Position numbers and translations under genes: made by a program
Notes under the pieces: model-generated
Told to the model about the DNA's origin: nothing
Seen by the model: the letters and a program-made list of their open reading frames with translations, nothing else
The model's database searches: none
Source: an uncultured Sphingomonadales bacterium
GTDB taxonomy: Bacteria > Pseudomonadota > Alphaproteobacteria > Sphingomonadales > Sphingomonadaceae
Reading direction: 5' to 3'
Assembly: GCA_903828025.1 (NCBI GenBank)
Contig: CAIKKO010000275.1
Coordinates: 1 to 6,619 of the forward strand
Length of the DNA: 6,619 nucleotides
Shown: positions 1-5,532 of the stretch, piece after piece
Position numbering within the stretch: the first letter of the stretch is position 1
Layout of the letters: every line of letters starts with the position of its first letter

Positions 1-1151
1 ACATGCGCCTGAAACCCGTGCTCGCTCGCCAGCGAATTGCCGTCGTAGCTCACCGCCATCGGGAAGAAGTGGTACTGGATATCGGGATAGCGGATGCCCG
101 CGCGGCTGCGGATAAAGCCGCACGTCTCGAAATGGTTGGTCGCCCCCAGCCCCGATTTCAGGAACAACCAGCGCGCGCCGACGTAGCCCTTGCCCAGCAG
201 ATTGGCATATTTGTAGAGCGTGACCGGCTGGGTGCAGGCCATCTGGAAGTAGAATTCGAGATGGTCCTGCAGGTTTGCGCCCACGCCCGGGCGGTCCGCC
301 ACCACCGCAATGCCATGCTGCGCCAGCTCCGCAGCCGGGCCGATGCCGGAAAGCTTCAAGAGCTGCGGCGAATTGATCGGCCCGCCCGCAAGGATGACCT
401 CGCGGCCCGCGCGCACGACATGGCGCTTGCCGTAGCGTTCATATTCTACACCGACCGCGCGTGTGCCTTCCATGACCACGCGCGTCGCCAAAGTATGCTG
501 CAGCACCGTCAGATTGGGCCGCCGCATGGCCGGGCGCAGATAGGCCTTGGACGCCGAACAGCGCTCGCCGTCGCGCACGGTCATGTCCATCCGGCCAAAG
601 CCTTCCTGCCGGTAGCCATTGACGTCGTCAGTCAGGCCATAGCCTGCCTGTTTCGCGGCATCGAGCCAAGCCTGATTGAGCGGGTTTTCAAGCGTGCCGT
701 AGCGCGTATCGAGCGGGCCATCGCCGCCGCGATAGGCATCGCCGCCCTCGTCGCGCCGTTCCGCGCGGCGGAAGTACGGCAGCACCGAGGCATAGCCCCA
801 ACCCTTCGCGCCCTCTTCCTCCCAGCGCTCGAAATCGAGCGGATTGCCGCGAATGTAGACAAGGCCGTTGATCGAGGATGAGCCGCCCAGCCCCTTGCCG
901 CGCGGGGTGTGGAGCACGCGGCCATCGAGGCCCGGTTCGGGCTCGCTCTCATAGTGCCAGTTCCACCGCGTGGTATTCATCGGGATCGCGAGCGCGCTCG
1001 GCATCTGGATATAGATCGACTGGTCCGAGCCGCCGAATTCCAGCACCAGCACTGTGTTCGTGCCATCCGCCGAAAGCCGGTCCGCCAGCACACAGCCTGC
1101 GGAACCCGCCCCAACGATTACAAAATCAAACTCGCCCTCAGTAAGGGGCAT
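1..1151 (-). CDS. betA: Choline dehydrogenase, GMC oxidoreductase family (partial, C-terminus off the left edge)
   Basis: Predicted FAD-dependent choline dehydrogenase, oxidising choline to betaine aldehyde at the inner membrane with electrons passed to the respiratory chain (family knowledge). Seen here: 383 residues of an expected ~550. The N-terminal Rossmann motif GAGSAG is at residues 14-19, followed by the adenosine-binding acidic residue in LVLEFGGSD (E38). GMC signature 1, PRGKGLGGSSSINGLVYIRG, is at 83-102. GMC signature 2, GGPINSPQLLKLSGIGP, is at 256-272. NLQDHLE is at 293-299 and the NHFE motif around 339-342. The stretches GRGKGLGGSS, GYQQEGFG, NLQDHLE and NHFE...GFIRSR recalled from E. 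coli BetA have close counterparts, and EFGGSD plus QMPSALAIPMN look like alphaproteobacterial BetA. The catalytic His region near the C-terminus is outside the window. The ATG at 1151 is chosen because a GGAG lies 7 nt upstream and the Rossmann fold starts ten residues later. It overlaps the betB end by 14 bp, suggesting co-translation. A related GMC enzyme, such as polyethylene-glycol dehydrogenase, is a less likely alternative. Confidence 0.93.
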   Translation of the reverse strand, partial: MPLTEGEFDFVIVGAGSAGCVLADRLSADGTNTVLVLEFGGSDQSIYIQMPSALAIPMNTTRWNWHYESEPEPGLDGRVLHTPRGKGLGGSSSINGLVYIRGNPLDFERWEEEGAKGWGYASVLPYFRRAERRDEGGDAYRGGDGPLDTRYGTLENPLNQAWLDAAKQAGYGLTDDVNGYRQEGFGRMDMTVRDGERCSASKAYLRPAMRRPNLTVLQHTLATRVVMEGTRAVGVEYERYGKRHVVRAGREVILAGGPINSPQLLKLSGIGPAAELAQHGIAVVADRPGVGANLQDHLEFYFQMACTQPVTLYKYANLLGKGYVGARWLFLKSGLGATNHFETCGFIRSRAGIRYPDIQYHFFPMAVSYDGNSLASEHGFQAH

Positions 1152-2568
1152 CGATCGGCTCCATCGCGACATAGACGCTCTTGAGGCGAGTGAAGTGGTG
1201 GATCGCCTGGGTGCTGTTCTCGAAGCCGAGGCCAGACTGCTTGAACCCGCCGAACGGCATTTCGACCGGGCAGATGTTGAAGGTGTTGATCCAGCACGAA
1301 CCGGCATCGAGCGCCGCGATCACGCGGTGCGCGCGCGTCAGGTCCTTGGTGAAGACGCCCGCCGCAAGGCCGAACTCCGTGTCGTTGGCGCGTGCAATCA
1401 CTTCCTCTTCGCTGTCGAACGGCAGCACCGTCATCACCGGACCGAAGATTTCCTCGCGCACCACGGTCATGTCGTCCGTGCAGGCGGCGAACACCGTCGG
1501 CGCGACGAAAAAGCCCGAGGCCAGGACGCCTGCGGTCACGCGGTGGCCGCCCGTCAGAAGCTCGGCGCCTTCGGCAATGCCCTTCTCGATATAGCCCATG
1601 ACCTTGTCGGCATGCGCAGCGGAAATCAACGAACCCATCTGCGTCGCGGGGTCCATTGGATCGCCCAGCTTGATCCGCTCGGTGCGCGCCTTCAGGCTGG
1701 CGAGGAACTGCGGGAGAATGCTGCGCTCGACGAACACGCGCGTGCCGTTCGAGCAGACTTCGCCCGCCGAGTAGAAATTGGCGAGGTGCGCGCCCGAAAC
1801 CGCGTTCTCGATATCGGCATCCGCGAAAATGATCAGCGGCGATTTGCCGCCAAGCTCCAGCGTCACGTTCTTGAGCGTGGCCGCAGCGCCCGCCATGATC
1901 CGCTTGCCCGTCGGCACGCTGCCCGTCAGCGAAATCTTGGCAATGCCGGGATGCGCGGTGAGCAATGCGCCGGTTTCGCCGAAGCCGTGGAGCACCTGAA
2001 ACAGCCCCTCGGGCAACCCCGCCTCACGGTAGACCTTCTCCACCTCGATCGCGGTCAGCGGAGTGAGTTCCGAGGGCTTGAAGATGATCGCATTGCCGCA
2101 AGCGAGCGCTGGGGCGGATTTCCAGCAGGCGATCTGGATCGGATAGTTCCACGCTCCGATACCTGCGCAGACCCCCAGCGCCTCGCGCCGGGTATAGCCG
2201 AACGCGGCAGGCCCCAGATCGAGATGCTCGCCCGCAATCGTCGGCGCGATCCCGGCGAAGAATTCGAGGCAGTCCGCGCCCGAGACGACATCGACCACCA
2301 GCGTTTCCTGGATCGGCTTGCCGGTGTCGCGCGTTTCCAGCGCCGCCAGCTCATCGTTGCGTTCGCGCAGGATATCGGCGGCGCGGCGCAAGATGCGCCC
2401 GCGCTCGGTGCCGGTGCGCTTGGCCCATTCCTTCTGCGCGATGGCCGCGCGCGCCACGGCGGCATCAACTTCGGCCTGCCCCGCGATGGGCAAGGTGGCC
2501 AGCACTTCGCCGGTGGCGGGATTGAACGTCTGGAAGGTCTGAGTCATGGGTCGGTATCGCTGTTCCAT
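1138..2568 (-). CDS. betB: Betaine aldehyde dehydrogenase (ALDH superfamily, ALDH9/BetB type)
   Basis: Cytoplasmic NAD(P)-dependent dehydrogenase predicted to oxidise betaine aldehyde to glycine betaine, the step after BetA. The protein is 476 residues from the first ATG, close to the usual ~490, and looks complete. All ALDH landmarks are visible (476-residue numbering): WNYP with the oxyanion Asn N141; FKPSE with K164; the Rossmann turn GSVPTG at 216-221; ELGGK with general base E238; GEVCSNG with catalytic C272; EEIFGP with E373; PFGGFKQSG at 438-446. The stretch CWKSAPALACGN and the C-terminal ending MEPIDAPY are typical of bacterial BetB. The substrate-pocket segment reads INTFNICPVE, as in ALDH9-like enzymes, rather than the INTWG of E. 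coli BetB. The start is uncertain: ATG 2568 has an in-frame TAG directly before it, so it is the earliest possible start, but it lacks a well-spaced Shine-Dalgarno. ATG 2547 (MTQTFQTFNPATGE) gives a 469-residue protein starting where many homologues do and may be the true start. Use on another aldehyde, such as PEG-aldehyde, is possible. Confidence 0.92.
   Translation of the reverse strand: MEQRYRPMTQTFQTFNPATGEVLATLPIAGQAEVDAAVARAAIAQKEWAKRTGTERGRILRRAADILRERNDELAALETRDTGKPIQETLVVDVVSGADCLEFFAGIAPTIAGEHLDLGPAAFGYTRREALGVCAGIGAWNYPIQIACWKSAPALACGNAIIFKPSELTPLTAIEVEKVYREAGLPEGLFQVLHGFGETGALLTAHPGIAKISLTGSVPTGKRIMAGAAATLKNVTLELGGKSPLIIFADADIENAVSGAHLANFYSAGEVCSNGTRVFVERSILPQFLASLKARTERIKLGDPMDPATQMGSLISAAHADKVMGYIEKGIAEGAELLTGGHRVTAGVLASGFFVAPTVFAACTDDMTVVREEIFGPVMTVLPFDSEEEVIARANDTEFGLAAGVFTKDLTRAHRVIAALDAGSCWINTFNICPVEMPFGGFKQSGLGFENSTQAIHHFTRLKSVYVAMEPIDAPY
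1159..1162 (-). promoter_or_regulatory. Ribosome binding site of betA, inside betB
   Basis: GGAG on the minus strand lies 7 nt before the betA ATG at 1151. It sits within the last codons of betB, so betA translation starts before betB ends. This fixes the betA start and supports translation of the pair from one mRNA. Confidence 0.7.
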
Positions 2569-2570
2569 CT

Positions 2571-2737
2571 AGTAAGCAGAACCCCTCCGACCTGCCTTGC
2601 GGCAGGCCACCTCCCCATTTGTGCCTGCGGCAAAAATGGGGAGGATCAGAAAGGGCCTCCCCATTTTCCCCTGAGCTTGTCGAAGGGGCAAATGGGGAGG
2701 TGGCAGCGCGAAGCGCTGACGGAGGGGTAATCTTACT
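2571..2737. repeat. Nested palindromic intergenic repeat (sphingomonad-type, REP/MITE-like)
   Basis: Almost the whole gap between the receptor stop and betB is built of inverted repeats. From outside in: AGTAAG 2571-2576 with CTTACT 2732-2737; ACCCCTCCG 2581-2589 with CGGAGGGGT 2720-2728 (9/9); local hairpins CCTGCC-TTGC-GGCAGG 2591-2606 and CAGCGC-GAA-GCGCTG 2704-2718; CCACCTCCCCATTT 2607-2620 with its exact complement 2690-2703 (14/14); small hairpins TGCC-TGC-GGCA 2622-2632 and CCCC...GGGG 2668-2688, the latter holding CTGAGCTTGTCGAAGG; and an inner 12-bp stem 2633-2644/2656-2667. The core CTCCCCATTT occurs four times in alternating orientation. The right end covers the receptor stop codon. 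No transposase is present, and I see no clear target-site duplication. It could act as a folded RNA element, a terminator or a non-autonomous mobile repeat. Confidence 0.85.
2632..2667 (-). terminator. Possible intrinsic terminator between the receptor gene and betB
   Basis: Read on the minus strand, AAAATGGGGAGG pairs perfectly with CCTCCCCATTTT across an 11-nt loop, and the 3' arm runs into a T5 tract. A 7-bp GC-rich stem flanked by A and U tracts looks like a bidirectional intrinsic terminator. It lies within the nested repeat, where alternative pairings (for example 2607-2620 with 2690-2703) compete. It could end or attenuate the receptor transcript before betBA. I see no convincing promoter between it and betB. 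Confidence 0.45.
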
Positions 2738-5195
2738 TCCCGAAGTGCCACACCGCGTTGACGCCCCAAGTGCGCGGCTTGCCGTATACGCCCAGCACAT
2801 CGCCCCAATAGGCCGAACCGTCGAACGCATAGCTGCGGTACTGACGCTGGAACACGTTGTTCACGAACACCGCCAGATCGACGCTCGAGTTCGCGGGGGT
2901 CAGGCCCACGCGCACGTTCTCGACATGGTAGGCCTTCTCGCGCTCGACCGGCGCGCACATCACCGAGTAGCAGAACTTGCCGGTGTAGAGCCCGTCCGCC
3001 TGCAACGAGGCACGGCCGATCCCGGTTTCGAACTCGTAGCGAACGAGCGCATTGCCGGAGAAGCCCGGGGCCTGCGGCAGGTTGCTGGTCTTCACGGTCA
3101 CGCCATCGGGCAGCAGCACGTTCTTGACTTCGCTATCCTGCACCGCGCCCGAAAGCTGCAAGGTCAGGCCCGGGATCGGGTGGCTGGTCACGTCCGCCTC
3201 GATGCCCTTGATCTTGGCGGGCAGGTTGCGAACGACCTGCGCGGCGAAGACCTGCACGAATGCCTGATAGTTCTTGTAGTCATAGTAGAACGCCGCAAGG
3301 TTGAACTGGGTGTTGCCCGGCAGCTTGGCCTTCAGACCCACTTCATAGGAATTGAGCGTTTCCGGCCGGTAGGGGATGTTGTTGATCGTATCAATCAGCT
3401 GGGTCGGGAACGGCGTGCCGGTCGAGAAGGTGAACCCGCCCGATTTCGAACCGCGGTTGTAGCTGGCGTAGATCAAGGTATCCGCGTTCGGCTTGTAGTC
3501 GATTTCCGCGCGCGCGGTCACACCGCTGAAGCTCGGCGTGGCGGCCGACGGATTGACGGTGACGCCCGAAGCGACTCCGCTGCCATAGCTCCACGAGGTC
3601 GGGGTCGTCGCCGTCCCCGGGCTGTTGTCGGTGTAGGAAATGTCGTTCGGGCCGAAGTGCAGCTTGAGCGCATAGGGGCCCTTCGGCGAGTCGGCAGTGT
3701 AGTCGCCGCGCTTCTTGTCGTGCCAGTAGCGCACGCCGCCGATCAGCTTCCACTGATCGTTCAGCTTCCACTCGTCCTGCGCGAAGAAGGCAAAGCTCTC
3801 GGTGCGCTGGGTGAAGCGCACGCGCGGATCGTAGCCATCGAACGGCGTCGCGTACTTCGCCTTGAACTTGCCGTCGATGATCATGCCGAAGCCGCCGAAG
3901 GTCAGGTAATTGCTGCCAAAGGTGGCGGCGGCGCGCAGTTCCTGCGTGTACTGGTTGGTGATGGCGTTCTGGTAGAACACCGTGCCGCTTTCATAGCAGG
4001 TCACGCTCTGCGCGGGGGCCGGGCACGGGGCCGGAGCGCGCGGGGCGCCGAATTCCACGTAAGGCAGCTCGGGCTGGCCATCGCCGCTCTCGATGTAGAA
4101 CTTCTTGAGGTGCGAATAGTCGGTGACCGAGGTCACGTCGAACACGCCGAGCTTGGCATCGAGCCGCAGCGAGGCACCGAACACGTGGCGATTGACATAG
4201 GCGTCGCCCGTACCCGCCGTGCGCCAGGGATTGCCGCCCTGCGAGGGGGTGATCGACGGGTTCTTGTAGCCGCTGCCGGTGGTGCCGACCGTGCCCCAAT
4301 AGGCGCAGGCCTCATTCTCGCCGAGGAACTCGCCCTGGAACTGCGCGTTGGGGCAGGCGGGCGCGAGCGTATAGACGCCGGCCTGCCGCTCCTTGTCCGC
4401 CTGCGTGTAGCGCACCGTCAGCTTGGCCTTGAAGCTTGCGCTCGGCTCCCACTTCAGGATGCCGCGCATCGCCCAGTGGTTGTCGCCGCCGCGGTCCGGC
4501 TGGCCCGGCGTGATGTTCTTGAGATAGCCGTCGTCGCGCGAATACTGGCCCGAAATGCGCGCGGTCAGCGTGTCAGACAGCGGACCCGAGAGCGCGCCTT
4601 CCAGCACCGTCTGGTTGTAGCGGCCATAGGTCGCTGAGAGGTAGCCATCGAGCTTGTCGGTCGGCTGCGCGGAAATGAACTGCACCGCGCCGCCCGTGGC
4701 GTTGCGGCCAAACAGCGTGCCCTGCGGACCGCGCAGCGCTTCAACGCGCGCCAGATCGAACACCGGGAAGCTCGCCGAGGTGATCGACGAGGTATAGCTG
4801 TCGTCCTGATAAACCGCGACCGGCGGTTCCTGCTGATCGCCGTAGTCGTTCTGCGAAACGCCGCGGATGTTGTAGACCACCTGGCTCGAGCCATAGGCGT
4901 TGAACTTGAGGTTCGGAATCGCGCGCACGACATCGGTAGCGTTGGTGATGTTGAGCGCCTTGATGTCCTTGGCGCCGACCACGCTGACCGCGATGCCGAC
5001 ATCGTTGAGCTTCTGCTCGCGCCGCTGTGCCGTCACAACGATTTCGCCCGCCGCGATGGCAGGGTCTGCCACGGTATCCGCCTGCGCGGTCTGCGCGAAG
5101 GCCGGAGCCGCTGCCAGAAGACCCATGGTCAAGGCCGCAAGCGCCGTACCGGCGTGCATGCTGCGGCGAATGCTGCTCATTTCCATCATGTTCAT
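2733..5195 (-). CDS. TonB-dependent outer-membrane receptor
   Basis: Predicted 22-stranded outer-membrane beta-barrel that imports a scarce or large substrate using TonB-ExbBD energy; the substrate is unknown. The 820-residue protein begins MNMMEMSSIRRS with a typical signal peptide: basic n-region, hydrophobic AGTALAALTMGLLAAAP, and likely cleavage after AFA at about residue 34. A TonB-box-like EIVVTAQ is at 51-57. The plug domain follows, with NIRGV (109-113), PPVAVYQDDSY (124-134) and the conserved VEALRGPQGTLFGRNATGG (~151-169). The barrel runs from about 180 to the end, with NRGSKSGGF at ~580-588 and PETLNSYEVGLKAKL at 611-625, both common in this family. Three closely spaced cysteine pairs (281/297, 391/400, 742/747) fall in likely surface loops. 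The ATG at 5195 is chosen because GGGGAG lies 7 nt upstream and the signal peptide follows; the frame stays open upstream to an ATG at 5360, but that 55-residue extension would bury the signal sequence. It precedes betBA in the same direction, which suggests a catabolic substrate rather than only a siderophore. Confidence 0.93.
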   Translation of the reverse strand: MNMMEMSSIRRSMHAGTALAALTMGLLAAAPAFAQTAQADTVADPAIAAGEIVVTAQRREQKLNDVGIAVSVVGAKDIKALNITNATDVVRAIPNLKFNAYGSSQVVYNIRGVSQNDYGDQQEPPVAVYQDDSYTSSITSASFPVFDLARVEALRGPQGTLFGRNATGGAVQFISAQPTDKLDGYLSATYGRYNQTVLEGALSGPLSDTLTARISGQYSRDDGYLKNITPGQPDRGGDNHWAMRGILKWEPSASFKAKLTVRYTQADKERQAGVYTLAPACPNAQFQGEFLGENEACAYWGTVGTTGSGYKNPSITPSQGGNPWRTAGTGDAYVNRHVFGASLRLDAKLGVFDVTSVTDYSHLKKFYIESGDGQPELPYVEFGAPRAPAPCPAPAQSVTCYESGTVFYQNAITNQYTQELRAAATFGSNYLTFGGFGMIIDGKFKAKYATPFDGYDPRVRFTQRTESFAFFAQDEWKLNDQWKLIGGVRYWHDKKRGDYTADSPKGPYALKLHFGPNDISYTDNSPGTATTPTSWSYGSGVASGVTVNPSAATPSFSGVTARAEIDYKPNADTLIYASYNRGSKSGGFTFSTGTPFPTQLIDTINNIPYRPETLNSYEVGLKAKLPGNTQFNLAAFYYDYKNYQAFVQVFAAQVVRNLPAKIKGIEADVTSHPIPGLTLQLSGAVQDSEVKNVLLPDGVTVKTSNLPQAPGFSGNALVRYEFETGIGRASLQADGLYTGKFCYSVMCAPVEREKAYHVENVRVGLTPANSSVDLAVFVNNVFQRQYRSYAFDGSAYWGDVLGVYGKPRTWGVNAVWHFGK

Positions 5196-5202
5196 GTGCT
5201 TT

Positions 5203-5208
5203 CTCCCC
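5203..5208 (-). promoter_or_regulatory. Ribosome binding site of the TonB-dependent receptor
   Basis: GGGGAG on the minus strand, followed by 7 nt (AAAGCAC) and then the ATG at 5195. This decides the start over the longer open frame from 5360 and over the ATG codons just downstream in MNMMEM. Confidence 0.7.
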
Positions 5209-5331
5209 GAAGACCAGCGTCCCTCCCGCTGCTTCAGATGCACCATGGCCTGCCTCAACCCTCGCTCTGGCGCAAGGTCAACGCCCGCGCCCTCGGCGAA
5301 TGGTTCCGCCAAGATGCACAATTGCAACAAA

Positions 5332-5360
5332 TTTATCAGATACTTATCAGGCAGAGCCAA
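5332..5360 (-). promoter_or_regulatory. Candidate sigma70-type promoter of the receptor gene
   Basis: On the minus strand, TTGGCT (5355-5360, 4/6 to the -35 consensus) is followed after exactly 17 nt by GATAAA (5332-5337, 4/6 to the -10 consensus). It lies in the AT-rich core and would give a leader of about 130 nt. The matches are moderate, so this is a candidate only. Confidence 0.4.
5333..5350. promoter_or_regulatory. TTATCAG direct repeat, possible operator
   Basis: TTATCAG occurs at 5333-5339 and again at 5344-5350, a period of 11 bp or about one helical turn. The pair covers the -10 box and part of the spacer of the candidate receptor promoter, a position suited to repression. The binding protein is not known; no regulator gene is in the window. 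Confidence 0.35.
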
Positions 5361-5454
5361 GAATTAATCTGCCTAACTCTATCCATTAGATGTTGGAATG
5401 ACGGAATCGGACCAGCGCAAACGGCCTGCTCCCCATCCAAATCGAGGAGTCTCC

Positions 5455-5488
5455 GCCAAGCCCCTTGGCTTAATCGCTCGATTGATTA
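5455..5488. promoter_or_regulatory. Two adjacent dyads upstream of the CoA-transferase, possible operator
   Basis: GCCAAG-CCC-CTTGGC (5455-5469) is a perfect 6-bp inverted repeat. Next to it, TAATCGCTCGATTGATTA (5471-5488) is an imperfect 18-bp palindrome, with arms TAATC/GATTA and a TCGA centre (14 of 18 positions symmetric). They end 44 bp before the CoA-transferase start, where a regulator could bind. I could not place a good -35/-10 pair for that gene, so the promoter itself is not called. Confidence 0.35.
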
Positions 5489-5532
5489 CAGCATGGCGGG
5501 CATCCGCAACCGAGCCTTGGAACCGTCCCGCC

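Larger units (their letters stand above)
5196..5532. other. Divergent intergenic region between the receptor and CoA-transferase genes
   Basis: This 337-bp region has no convincing gene. The receptor frame stays open through it up to 5360, but that stretch looks like leader rather than protein. An AT-richer core, about 5315-5400, stands out from the GC-rich surroundings and carries the candidate receptor promoter and a direct repeat. About 45-80 bp upstream of the CoA-transferase are two abutting dyads. The predicted receptor leader, about 130 nt, holds only a weak hairpin (GGCG...CGCC, 5295-5310). Confidence 0.75.

Noticed and set aside
3..881. 292-residue plus-strand open frame at the left edge
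   Set aside because: Antisense to betA, whose GMC signatures are clear in the minus frame; no domain is recognisable.
1054..2730. 558-residue plus-strand open frame opposite betB
   Set aside because: Antisense to a complete aldehyde dehydrogenase with all catalytic residues; the composition (Arg/His/Asp-rich) is that of a mirror frame, and its end runs into the repeat.
2571..2737. Insertion sequence or CRISPR array in the repeat region
   Set aside because: There is no transposase frame, and the repeats are inverted and nested with no regularly spaced direct repeats and spacers.
2619..4637. 672-residue plus-strand open frame opposite the receptor gene
   Set aside because: It is antisense to a gene with signal peptide, plug and barrel motifs. 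The translation is Arg/Ala/Val-rich with no recognisable domain, as expected from the complementary frame of high-GC coding DNA.
5295..5310. Riboswitch or attenuator in the receptor leader
   Set aside because: Only a short 4-bp GC hairpin with weak extension is visible; no known riboswitch core or leader-peptide arrangement was recognised.
5196..5360. 55-residue N-terminal extension of the receptor
   Set aside because: It would place the hydrophobic signal sequence internally, while the ATG at 5195 has a good GGGGAG at proper spacing. The candidate promoter (5332-5360) would also fall inside the extension.
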